DNA of 64,000 bases, from the NCBI GenBank assembly GCA_017436135.1, contig JAFSDQ010000017.1:17912-81911 (forward strand), in the 5' to 3' direction. Of the stretch, positions 18,601 through 26,808 are shown piece after piece. The first letter of the stretch is position 1. Every line of letters begins with the position of its first letter. Position numbers and translations under genes: made by a program. Below the pieces are notes generated by a model. That model was given only the letters and a program-made list of their open reading frames with translations, was not told the origin of the DNA and ran no database searches. Source of the DNA: Clostridia bacterium (lineage in GTDB: Bacteria; Bacillota_A; Clostridia; Monoglobales; Monoglobaceae).

Positions 18601-19344
18601 TCAATAAAATACTTTTTTAAGAAAAAGTCCCTGGGGAGGTGCTGTAATACCGCCTCGTCTGCGATCACCGCTTTCGATAATTCCCGGGATTTCCTCCGGC
18701 TTTATTTTCCCAAGTCCAACCTCTGCTATTGTTCCCGTTATTATTCTTACCATATTATATAAAAAAGCATCTGCCTCTACCGCAACGGTTATCAGCTCTG
18801 CACTTTCATCACTTTCCGTCACAGAACAATCCCGAATTGTCCGAATGGTGGTCTTTTGGCTTCCCCCTGCCGCCATAAATGCAGAAAAATCGTGTTTTCC
18901 CACAAAATACTCTGCGGCTTTCTTCATATTTTCTCTGTCAAGCTTGTAGGGGAAATACCAGCTGTATCCCGCATAAAAAGGATTTCGCATTTTTCCGTTC
19001 CAGATTTTATACTCGTACCTTTTTCCCTGTGCCGAAAATCTGGCATTAAAATCATCAGCTTCTTCCCATGCCTCCAAAACTGTTATATCATTATTCAGGC
19101 TGTAGTTTACTGCGTATGGCAGCTTTTCTGCAGGGATTGTTGTGTCTGTTTTAAAATTCAAAACATAGTCCAGGGCATGGACCCCCGCATCTGTGCGGCT
19201 GCAGCCCGTAACCTTTATTTCTTCTCCTGTAAGTGCCGACAGAGCCTCTTCCATAGTTTGCTGAACACTTATACCATTTTTCTGGTATTGCCAGCCATGG
19301 TAGCGGCTTCCGTCAAAAATTATCCGCATTGCTATATTTTTCAT
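18601..19344 (-). CDS. truA: tRNA pseudouridine(38-40) synthase
   Basis: A 247-residue enzyme that makes pseudouridine in the anticodon stem-loop of tRNA. The catalytic motif GCSRTDAGVHAL near residue 47 holds the essential Asp, and GSRYHGWQYQ and FLYNMVRIITGTI are further family signatures. Length is normal. It follows ecfT by 15 bp, an arrangement (ecfA-ecfA-ecfT-truA) that is common in Bacillota. Confidence 0.96.
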   Translation of the reverse strand: MKNIAMRIIFDGSRYHGWQYQKNGISVQQTMEEALSALTGEEIKVTGCSRTDAGVHALDYVLNFKTDTTIPAEKLPYAVNYSLNNDITVLEAWEEADDFNARFSAQGKRYEYKIWNGKMRNPFYAGYSWYFPYKLDRENMKKAAEYFVGKHDFSAFMAAGGSQKTTIRTIRDCSVTESDESAELITVAVEADAFLYNMVRIITGTIAEVGLGKIKPEEIPGIIESGDRRRGGITAPPQGLFLKKVFY

Positions 19345-19359
19345 AACACTATCCTTATT

Positions 19360-20166
19360 TTACCAAGCTAAAAATAAATTCAGAAAAACCACAACTCCTG
19401 TCAGGGCAAGAACAACTATTGCCGCTCCTATATCCCGTCGTTTAAAGGACAGCTCGTTAAGGCTTGTTCTGCCGCCGCCTCCATGATAGCATCGGCATTC
19501 CATAGCCGTCGCCAGCTCATCTGCCCGCCTGAATGCACTTATAAAAAGAGGAACAAGTATGGGAATCATTGCCTTTGCCCTTTGCAAAAGGCTTCCCGAC
19601 TCAAAATCCGCCCCTCTTGCCGCCTGCGCCTTCATTATCTTGTCTGTTTCCTCCATAAGCGTAGGAATAAAGCGAAGGGCAATTGACATCATCATTGACA
19701 ATTCGTGGGCAGGAAGCCCGATTTTTGCAAAGGGAGCCAAGAGATGCTCCATTCCGTCTGTCAGTGATATTGGTGATGTGGTAAGGGTCAGAAGAGAGGT
19801 GCCCAAAATCAAAAAGGTCAGCCTCAATACCATAAACGCCGCAAATCTTATTCCCTCTCGGGTAATTTTAAGAAAGCCCCACTGCCATACAACCTCACCG
19901 CTTGTCAAAAACAAGTTAAAAAGTCCTGTTATAATAATGAAAACCAATATGGGCTTGAGTCCTTTTACCACATACACAGGCGGCACCTTTGATACCGCTA
20001 TGCATGTCACAATAAATATTCCAAGAGCAATATATCCTGCAAAGCTTTTCACGCAAAAGGTAATTACAATATATGCAATCATTGCAAGAATCTTTGTTCT
20101 GGGGTCCATTTTATGAATAGCAGTTTCCCCGGGGAAATACTGACCAAGAGTTATATCCTTCAGCAT
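19360..20166 (-). CDS. ecfT: Energy-coupling factor transporter transmembrane protein
   Basis: A 268-residue membrane subunit that couples the two EcfA ATPases to exchangeable vitamin-binding S components. It shows about five hydrophobic segments, the N-terminal PGETAIHKMDPRTKIL, and the ATPase-coupling motifs containing AQAARGADFESG and AFRRADELATAMECRCY, typical of EcfT. The ATG overlaps the ecfA2 stop by 7 bp and is preceded by GGGGGGAG, so translation is coupled. No S component is next to it; one lies at 50.3 kb. Confidence 0.95.
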   Translation of the reverse strand: MLKDITLGQYFPGETAIHKMDPRTKILAMIAYIVITFCVKSFAGYIALGIFIVTCIAVSKVPPVYVVKGLKPILVFIIITGLFNLFLTSGEVVWQWGFLKITREGIRFAAFMVLRLTFLILGTSLLTLTTSPISLTDGMEHLLAPFAKIGLPAHELSMMMSIALRFIPTLMEETDKIMKAQAARGADFESGSLLQRAKAMIPILVPLFISAFRRADELATAMECRCYHGGGGRTSLNELSFKRRDIGAAIVVLALTGVVVFLNLFLAW

Positions 20167-21023
20167 ATAGCTCCCCCCTTTTCCTCTAAAGCTTTTTTAA
20201 TACTTTCAATAGCATCCTCTACAGTATAAATTCCCTTTTTTAAAGGAAGCCCTCTCTCCCGCAGCTTATCTGTAATTTCTGTTATCTGGGGAACATTCAA
20301 GCCAATACTGCTCAATCTCTCTGCCCGTGAGAACACTTTTTCGGGAGTATCAAACATCTCCACTTTGCCGCCATTCATTACAAGAATCCTGTCAGCAAGC
20401 TTTGCCACATCTTCCATACTGTGAGAAACAAGAATAACCGTAAGATTTCTTTTTCTGTGCATATCCTTTATTTTTGACAGTATCTCATCACGGCCTGCAG
20501 GGTCAAGCCCTGCTGTAGGCTCGTCAAGAATAAGTATCTTTGGCTCCATTGCAAGGACGCCTGCTATTGCAACTCTTCTCTTTTGTCCTCCTGACAAATC
20601 AAAGGGTGATTTGTTCAACAATTTTTCGGACAAGCCAACAAGCTTTGCCGCATCTTCTACTCTTTGTTTTATTTCCTCTTCCGAAAGACCCATATTAGAG
20701 GGACCAAAGGCAATGTCCTTATATACTGTTTCTTCAAAAAGCTGATATTCCGGATATTGCATAACAAGCCCTACGCAAAACCTCACATCACGCATTTTGG
20801 TCTTTTTGTCTGTTAAATCAAAGCCATTTACAACTATGCTTCCCTCGCTGGGCTTGGAAAGTCCGTTTAAAAGCTGGGTTAAGGTAGACTTTCCCGAGCC
20901 TGTATGCCCGATAAGTCCGATAAATTCCCCCTCTTTTATTTCAAGGCTTACATTATCAATGGCAACCTTTTCAAAGGGACCGCCCTTCATATATACGCAA
21001 CTTACATCCTTTAGATTTATCAT
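20160..21023 (-). CDS. ecfA2: Energy-coupling factor transporter ATPase EcfA2
   Basis: A 287-residue ABC ATPase. Walker A is GHTGSGKSTLTQ, the signature motif is LSGGQKRRVAIAG, Walker B is ILILDEPTAGLDP, and the switch His is in VSHSMEDVAKLA. The start at 21023 (MINLKDVS) follows AGGGTGG; an in-frame ATG 24 bp upstream overlaps the end of ecfA1. It pairs with EcfA1 to power group II ECF vitamin uptake at the cytoplasmic face of the membrane. Confidence 0.95.
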   Translation of the reverse strand: MINLKDVSCVYMKGGPFEKVAIDNVSLEIKEGEFIGLIGHTGSGKSTLTQLLNGLSKPSEGSIVVNGFDLTDKKTKMRDVRFCVGLVMQYPEYQLFEETVYKDIAFGPSNMGLSEEEIKQRVEDAAKLVGLSEKLLNKSPFDLSGGQKRRVAIAGVLAMEPKILILDEPTAGLDPAGRDEILSKIKDMHRKRNLTVILVSHSMEDVAKLADRILVMNGGKVEMFDTPEKVFSRAERLSSIGLNVPQITEITDKLRERGLPLKKGIYTVEDAIESIKKALEEKGGAIC

Positions 21024-21033
21024 GAAAACCACC

Positions 21034-21891
21034 CTATTGCTTCGCAAACTCCATAATTTTTTCTACACATTCTTCCACATCAAGAGCCTCGCCTTTTATA
21101 TCAAAGCCGCATTTTCTCAACTGATATATCAGCTCCGTTGATTGAGGCGTATCAAGTCCCAACGCCTTTAATCGTTCCACTTGAGGGAAAATCTCCATAG
21201 GAGTCCCCTCCATCTCAATTTTACCGCTGTCTATAACAATTACTCTGTCTGCAAACACTGCCTCTTCCATATAATGAGTAATCAGGACAACCGTCATACC
21301 CTTCTCCTTGTTAAGGCGTCTTACGGTATCTATTATGTCCTGTCTTCCAACAGGGTCAAGCATAGCTGTAGGCTCATCCAAAACAAGTATTTCAGGCTCC
21401 ATGGCAAGAACCCCTGCTATTGCAACTCTCTGTTTCTGTCCCCCTGACAGCATGTGAGGAGCATAAGCCGCAAATTTTTTCATATTTACTGCATCAAGGG
21501 CAGCGTCTACGCGTCTTCTTATTTCTTCCCTTGGAACGCCCAGATTTTCGGGGGCAAAAGCCACATCCTCTTCCACAATATTTGCAACCATTTGGTTGTC
21601 AGGATTTTGAAACACCATACCTACTTTTTTTCGTATGTCAAAAAGCTTGTCCTCGTCGGCTGTGGATATCCCATCTATGGTTACCTTGCCGGAGGTAGGC
21701 AGCAAAATAGCGTTTAAATGCTTTGCGAGAGTGGATTTTCCGGAGCCATTATGCCCCAGTACCGCTAAAAATTCCCCTCGCTTTATATTCATATTTATTC
21801 CGTTTATAACCTGAAAAACAGTTTCTTTTTCTTCGTTCCTGTACTCAAAGGACAAGTCCTCTATTGTAATAATGTTTTCTGTTGTATTCAC
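21034..21891 (-). CDS. ecfA1: Energy-coupling factor transporter ATPase EcfA1
   Basis: A 285-residue ABC ATPase partner of EcfA2. Walker A is GHNGSGKSTLAKH, the signature motif is LSGGQKQRVAIAG, Walker B is ILVLDEPTAMLDP, and the switch His is in LITHYMEEAV. I place the start at a GTG at 21891 (NTTENIITIEDLS follows), because the longer frame up to 21972 runs back into the methyltransferase gene and has no family similarity. The SD at this GTG is weak (GAAGG with a long spacer), so the exact start is less certain than the identity. Confidence 0.93.
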   Translation of the reverse strand: MNTTENIITIEDLSFEYRNEEKETVFQVINGINMNIKRGEFLAVLGHNGSGKSTLAKHLNAILLPTSGKVTIDGISTADEDKLFDIRKKVGMVFQNPDNQMVANIVEEDVAFAPENLGVPREEIRRRVDAALDAVNMKKFAAYAPHMLSGGQKQRVAIAGVLAMEPEILVLDEPTAMLDPVGRQDIIDTVRRLNKEKGMTVVLITHYMEEAVFADRVIVIDSGKIEMEGTPMEIFPQVERLKALGLDTPQSTELIYQLRKCGFDIKGEALDVEECVEKIMEFAKQ

Positions 21892-21916
21892 GCAGCTGCA
21901 CCGCCTTCTCTGTTTG

Positions 21917-22783
21917 TTATCTCTGCCACCTTGTGCTGTATCCGCAAGGCAACACCAGGTTACTGTTTTCAATGGGCAAGCCCACTTCGTCAGAGGTCAC
22001 TCTGCCTCCGAATTTACTCTCAATCGTAAGCTTACAAATATTTGTGATTACGCTTCCCGACAGCCCTGTTGTATAGGAATTAACCAGGAAAAACAAGGGC
22101 TTTTCTGACATAATATTTGTGCATAGCTCTATCAGGTCAAAAATTTCGTCCTCTATTTTCCAAACTTCCCCTCCGGGGCCTCTGCCATAAGAGGGTGGGT
22201 CCATTATAATTCCGTCATATTTGTTTCCACGTCTTATTTCGCGCTGAACAAACTTCTTCACATCGTCCACAATGTAACGAATGGGTCTCTCCGACAGTCC
22301 CGAGAGTGCCGCATTCTCCTTTGCCCATGCCACCATTCCCTTTGCAGCATCCACATGGCAAACCTTTGCCCCGGCAGCCGCCGCCGCAACTGTTGCCCCT
22401 CCTGTGTAGGCAAACAGGTTAAGTACATTGATTTCTCTGTCCTTTTCCTCTTTTATAAGCTCCGAAAACCAATCCCAGTTTGCCGCCTGTTCGGGGAAGA
22501 GTCCTGTGTGCTTAAACCCCATAGGCTTTATGCCAAAGGTTAAATCCTTGTATTTCACCGTCCAGGTATCAGGCAGCTTTTTATAGCATTGCCAGCTTCC
22601 GCCGCCGCTTTTGCTGCGGTTATATCTGGCATCTGCCCCTGTCCACTCCTTTTGGATTTTTGGGGTTTTCCATACAACTTGAGGGTCGGGGCGTATCAAT
22701 ATCTTGTTTGCCCATGCCTCCAGCTTTTCACCCTCTGAACAATCTATTATTTTGTAATCCTTCCAGCCATCAGCAAGAAACAT
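21917..22783 (-). CDS. RlmI/RlmK-like SAM-dependent methyltransferase
   Basis: A 288-residue cytosolic class I methyltransferase. The SAM-binding motif is NLFAYTGGATVAAAAAGAK near 140 and the catalytic loop is GIIMDPPSYGRG near 200. This pair, plus KHTGLFPEQAANW, matches the C-terminal domain of the 23S rRNA methyltransferases RlmI/RlmK, but without their N-terminal PUA domain. It probably modifies rRNA or another nucleic acid base; the exact target is not visible. It starts with ATG behind GGTGGA, 21 bp after a DUF4330 gene. Confidence 0.85.
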   Translation of the reverse strand: MFLADGWKDYKIIDCSEGEKLEAWANKILIRPDPQVVWKTPKIQKEWTGADARYNRSKSGGGSWQCYKKLPDTWTVKYKDLTFGIKPMGFKHTGLFPEQAANWDWFSELIKEEKDREINVLNLFAYTGGATVAAAAAGAKVCHVDAAKGMVAWAKENAALSGLSERPIRYIVDDVKKFVQREIRRGNKYDGIIMDPPSYGRGPGGEVWKIEDEIFDLIELCTNIMSEKPLFFLVNSYTTGLSGSVITNICKLTIESKFGGRVTSDEVGLPIENSNLVLPCGYSTRWQR

Positions 22784-22804
22784 TACTATCCACCGCCTTG
22801 TATA

Positions 22805-23302
22805 TTATTTTTCTTCGCTGACACCAATGGAATATACTGTGCTCCAGCATTCAGAATACTTTGTATGAATCCCCACAGAGGAGCCTACTGCCAAATATTT
22901 GTTTGCCGCTGTGTAGAATCCCCCGTCATTAACCTTTCCGTCAAATTCTATAGTAACATATACATTATACCGCTCTTCAGGAACGACTTTTTTAAAGCTT
23001 CCGTCAGCCATATTTACCTGATACAAGCCTTCCTCCCATTTGACATCTGTTACTTCGCCCATATACTCTTTGGAGGTCTTTTCGTATAATGCCCCTCCCT
23101 TTTTAAGGGCATCCACTGTGTACATACGAACATTTTCTACCAAAAATGTACAGGTTATTTTTTCACTATTTGTAGAAATATTTTCTGTTTCTCCCGCAAA
23201 ACGAAGATAAATACCTACGGCAAGAACCACTATTATAAGCACTACTGCTATGTCAACAACGCTTATTTTACCAAAAAGCTTTCCTTTTTTATCAATAATC
23301 AC
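22805..23302 (-). CDS. DUF4330 family membrane-anchored protein, copy 2
   Basis: A 165-residue protein with a short basic N-terminus, one transmembrane helix (about 14-32, VVDIAVVLIIVVLAVGIYLRF without its last residue) and an outside domain of about 130 residues rich in beta strands. The pattern matches DUF4330, a Clostridia family of unknown function. The start is a GTG at 23302 with AGAGGGGGG seven bases upstream. It is adjacent and similar in plan to copy 1, so this is probably an old tandem duplication. Its place between a glycosyltransferase/polymerase set and housekeeping genes suggests an envelope role. Confidence 0.75.
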   Translation of the reverse strand: MIIDKKGKLFGKISVVDIAVVLIIVVLAVGIYLRFAGETENISTNSEKITCTFLVENVRMYTVDALKKGGALYEKTSKEYMGEVTDVKWEEGLYQVNMADGSFKKVVPEERYNVYVTIEFDGKVNDGGFYTAANKYLAVGSSVGIHTKYSECWSTVYSIGVSEEK

Positions 23303-23320
23303 AAGCCATACCCCCCTCTT

Positions 23321-23809
23321 TTAATTCTTTTCCTCTGTGCCAACTTCGACTATATAACCATAGCCTGCCCAATTCTTGCTGTTGAGTACGGCATTTTGTC
23401 CCACCTTGAACACATTATCTCCGATTTTTATTTTATCCTCGCTCTCTGTTCCGTCCCCCACAAGGGTTACTGTTACATCATATTCTCCCGGGATTTCCGA
23501 ACGCAAAACCTTTCCGCCCACAATATCATAGCCTGTGTTCTTTGCGGTAGCTACATCCACTTTTTCAACAACTGCGTGGCTTTTGTTCTTTTCTCCGATT
23601 TCTACCTTATCTCCGCTCTTTACTACATCAACAAAGTTCTGCTCCTGTGCTACAATCTCTACCTTTATCATAGCCTTAACCTCCCGGTCAGAGCTTACCG
23701 AAACACCGCTGTCACCAAAGAGAAGATATGCACCCACCGCCAGAATTGCAACTGCAACAATTATGATTAAAAAATCCATGCCGTTTAATCTGATTTTTTT
23801 CTTTTCCAT
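23321..23809 (-). CDS. DUF4330 family membrane-anchored protein, copy 1
   Basis: A 162-residue protein: lysine-rich start, one transmembrane helix (about 11-30, FLIIIVAVAILAVGAYLLF), then an extracytoplasmic domain with alternating strands ending IVEVGTEEKN. It shares layout and spacing with the next gene (DUF4330). A repeated KSGDKVEIGEK/GDNVFKVGQNAVL pattern hints at small beta-barrel folds. ATG 23809 follows AAAGGG and lies 6 bp after the glycosyltransferase, so it is co-translated. The function is unknown. Confidence 0.75.
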   Translation of the reverse strand: MEKKKIRLNGMDFLIIIVAVAILAVGAYLLFGDSGVSVSSDREVKAMIKVEIVAQEQNFVDVVKSGDKVEIGEKNKSHAVVEKVDVATAKNTGYDIVGGKVLRSEIPGEYDVTVTLVGDGTESEDKIKIGDNVFKVGQNAVLNSKNWAGYGYIVEVGTEEKN

Positions 23810-23815
23810 CTGTAA

Positions 23816-24934
23816 TCAGCCCTTTCTGTTTAAAGTTCTTATATAAACATCTTCTATTCGCCTTGTATTTACTTCAGCCGTAAACTTTTCGCTGTATATT
23901 TTTTTACAATCCTCGCTCATCTTGTTGTATAAAGCATCATCACAAAACAGCTTTTCCAGAGCATCTGCCAAAGCTGCGGGATCGTGAGTCGGGGTAAGGA
24001 AGCCGTTTTTACCATCTGCAATAACCCCCGGGTTTCCGCCAAAATCAGTCACTACTGCAGGCTTGCCAAGGCTCATTCCCTCAAGCAAAGCAAGGCTTGT
24101 TGCCTCTGTCCCGAAAGAACAGTTTACCTGAACGTCCATTATGTTCATTAAAGGCTCTACATTATTTAAAAAGCCCAGCATCAACACTCTGTCCTCAAGT
24201 CCCTCTGCCTTTATCTGTGCTTTCAAATCCTCTTCCACGTCACCTGTTCCCGCAATCAGGAATTTGGCGTCTACTCCCCGCTCCTTGAGAATTTTTGCAG
24301 CCTCTACAAAATATTTATGGCCCTTTACCACATTCAGCCTTGCCGCCATAACAGCAACCTTCTCTTCAGGCTTTATGTTGTATTCTGCCTTTATTCTGTC
24401 AATTTCTTCTTTTTTGTACGGCACAAGAGTTTCTACTCCGTTTAAAATTACCTCAATCTTTCTCTGGTCGATTCCCGTATCCGTAAGGTTATCCTTTGCC
24501 GCTTCCGCAACAGCTATTATGCTGTCGGCAGTATGGTTATTGACATATCCGTTTATTACCTTTCCCAAACCTCTGGAGATTTTAGGAGAGGGAGGAAACA
24601 CGCTGTGCCTTGTATAAACCGTTTTTATTCCGCAAAGCTTTGCCGCAATTCTTGCAGACATACTTGCGTGAGTATGGACAATATCAGGCTTAATTTCAGC
24701 AAACAGTTTTTTAAGAACCGATATTGCCGAAAAATCAAGGGATTTCTCCGCCAGATGCTCTGCCTCATAAATCTTTACATTATATTTCTCTGCTTCAGGC
24801 CGAAGCAGACTGTTTTTGGGAAGAATTACAGAAACCTCAAATTTTTCTCTGTCAAAATTTTTCAAAAAAGTGAGTATACACTTTCCCGCTCCCCCAATAT
24901 TTGAATCCGAGGATACTTCAACTACTTTTATCAT
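23816..24934 (-). CDS. Glycosyltransferase family 4 protein
   Basis: A 372-residue GT-B retaining glycosyltransferase. The N-terminal nucleotide-sugar fold has the glycine-rich SDSNIGGAGKCILTFL for acceptor binding. The C-terminal half has the donor motif ALLEGMSLGKPAVVTDFGGN, with the conserved acidic pair region at EGMSLG. It acts at the inner face of the membrane in lipid-linked glycan assembly. The ATG overlaps the stop of the O-antigen-ligase-like gene by 4 bp, showing tight coupling. The donor sugar cannot be predicted. Confidence 0.92.
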   Translation of the reverse strand: MIKVVEVSSDSNIGGAGKCILTFLKNFDREKFEVSVILPKNSLLRPEAEKYNVKIYEAEHLAEKSLDFSAISVLKKLFAEIKPDIVHTHASMSARIAAKLCGIKTVYTRHSVFPPSPKISRGLGKVINGYVNNHTADSIIAVAEAAKDNLTDTGIDQRKIEVILNGVETLVPYKKEEIDRIKAEYNIKPEEKVAVMAARLNVVKGHKYFVEAAKILKERGVDAKFLIAGTGDVEEDLKAQIKAEGLEDRVLMLGFLNNVEPLMNIMDVQVNCSFGTEATSLALLEGMSLGKPAVVTDFGGNPGVIADGKNGFLTPTHDPAALADALEKLFCDDALYNKMSEDCKKIYSEKFTAEVNTRRIEDVYIRTLNRKG

Positions 24935-26808
24935 TTACTTCTCTCCTTTGCTACATATACACACGCCCTGCCCATAGCAAGTACGCACCAGAATACCAGC
25001 ATAACCCTGTAATTATAGAAACAGTTATCAAACATTCCCTGTACTAAAAATCCGCATATACCCGCCGTTATCGCCGTCATCAGAGTAGACAAACTGTCGC
25101 CCTTTCCTCCATACTGATAACCTGCAGCAACCTTTTTTATAAACAGAAAAATTATTACAAGAAATACGGCTATTCCTGCAACTCCTGACTCCACAAGCAT
25201 CTGCAGAAAAAGATTGTGGGAATGAGGTGCTACAATTCCGCTGTAGGAATAAAAGGGGTATACCTGGGTAAACGCCTCTTGTCCCATTCCTATTCCCGAA
25301 ACCCAGAAATCCTTTACCATTGCCAGAGTACCCATCCAAATATATACTCTGTAGGATGTGGAGGAATCTTCCATATCTCCTATACTTGAGAAACGATTTA
25401 TTATGCTCTCGGGCAGCACCATTGGGATAATGGGAAGAGCAATAAGCCCCAGTCCCCACAGCTTTCCTGCCGCAAAGGTGATAAATATTGCCGCCGCAAC
25501 TATGATTCCAATCCAGCAGCCCCTTGAAAAAGTCAATATAAGAGCTGCAAACATCAATCCCGATATTGCGGCATAGGTTATTTTGGTTGCCGCTCCTTTT
25601 CCTGTCCACATAAGACCTATTGACACAGGAAGAACGAGAAGTATATATTCCCCGAGGACATTGGGATTACCAAGAGTTGAGTATATTCTCATCTTGATAT
25701 CCTCAAACATTCCCTCGTCCATCCATGCCTGGGCTGTGTCCCAGCCAAACAAATACTGGGCTATTCCGTAGGCACAAACTAAAAATCCCGAAAGGGTAAA
25801 TACTGTCAATATACCCTTGAGCAATTTCTCTTTGTTCACAGAATTTATTATAACAAAATACATTGTCATAAAAGCAAAGTATATTGCCCAGATGCTTAAG
25901 CTTTTTATCATTACAAATGAAGTTATTCCTGCTACAAGATATACGCAGATAAAGATAACTATAAAAAATGCAACTCCGTCAAACTTAAACCGAAAGCCCT
26001 CTGTAATCACAGCATGGATAAGCATGGACGCCAGGCAGAGCATGGACAGCCCCACCATTGCCATAGTCGGCGCAATGGGTGCCGCAAAAACAAGGAAAAA
26101 CGCCCCCGCAGAGGGTTTTTGTATAATCAGGAAAACAACTGCAATTCCCACTGCCACAAGGGGTGCAAGAAGAGGGTTTGTAAGACCGCCCACCAGACCG
26201 AGAACCAACCCTGCCACGCCTCCGAGGACAAGTCTTGTCCGACCACAGGTGTACTTTAAATCAAACCAGTTAAAATCAGGCTCTATTCCAAGGAGTCTGC
26301 AGACTAATCTGATAAGAGCCGAATCCTTTAAATATTCCGTAACATTTACATTAAAGAAAAACAAAACAACACCTATTACCAATGTCACAAAAGGAACATA
26401 GCTAAAGGAGCCTCCTCCAAGATGACTTCCCACCATTATACCAATGGACATTGTTGACATCATTTTTCCTATAAAACGAAGATTAAGTCCGAGAATGTTG
26501 GCAAGATAGCTTTTGCAAAGGCCTATTATAATACTTTTATCAAATGTATCAGCAAGCTTTTTGCCAAACTTCTTCTGCAGAAACTCTATAAAGGTAAATG
26601 GACTTCTCACTATCCGCCCCGCTCTGCTGTCAGAAATAACATTCTCTTCAAAGTGAGCCCGCCTGAACCAGCCTGCAATTTTGCTATTCTTCCAGCTGTT
26701 TGAAATACGGTCATATATTCCTCGAATAATCTTATAGGTGGTACTGTTCTTTATAACGCTCCATATAAACAGCCATAAGGCTTCAAATAAACCGCTTTTA
26801 TCGCCCAT
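24931..26808 (-). CDS. O-antigen ligase/polymerase-like membrane protein
   Basis: A 625-residue protein with a charged cytoplasmic N-terminal part (about 1-95) followed by ten or more hydrophobic segments. The large outside loop and the motifs LTFSRGCWIGIIVA and PHSHNLFLQMLVESG match the Wzy_C / O-antigen ligase superfamily. In Gram-positive bacteria such proteins polymerise or attach surface polysaccharide or teichoic acid-like glycans. It starts with ATG behind GGGAGG and overlaps the murJ stop by 11 bp. Together with the downstream GT4 it is part of an envelope glycan module. Substrates are unknown. Confidence 0.85.
   Translation of the reverse strand: MGDKSGLFEALWLFIWSVIKNSTTYKIIRGIYDRISNSWKNSKIAGWFRRAHFEENVISDSRAGRIVRSPFTFIEFLQKKFGKKLADTFDKSIIIGLCKSYLANILGLNLRFIGKMMSTMSIGIMVGSHLGGGSFSYVPFVTLVIGVVLFFFNVNVTEYLKDSALIRLVCRLLGIEPDFNWFDLKYTCGRTRLVLGGVAGLVLGLVGGLTNPLLAPLVAVGIAVVFLIIQKPSAGAFFLVFAAPIAPTMAMVGLSMLCLASMLIHAVITEGFRFKFDGVAFFIVIFICVYLVAGITSFVMIKSLSIWAIYFAFMTMYFVIINSVNKEKLLKGILTVFTLSGFLVCAYGIAQYLFGWDTAQAWMDEGMFEDIKMRIYSTLGNPNVLGEYILLVLPVSIGLMWTGKGAATKITYAAISGLMFAALILTFSRGCWIGIIVAAAIFITFAAGKLWGLGLIALPIIPMVLPESIINRFSSIGDMEDSSTSYRVYIWMGTLAMVKDFWVSGIGMGQEAFTQVYPFYSYSGIVAPHSHNLFLQMLVESGVAGIAVFLVIIFLFIKKVAAGYQYGGKGDSLSTLMTAITAGICGFLVQGMFDNCFYNYRVMLVFWCVLAMGRACVYVAKERSK

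Noticed and set aside
25817..26401. 194-codon open frame on the plus strand
   Set aside because: It is antisense to the O-antigen-ligase-like gene, has no SD and has the biased composition of a shadow frame.
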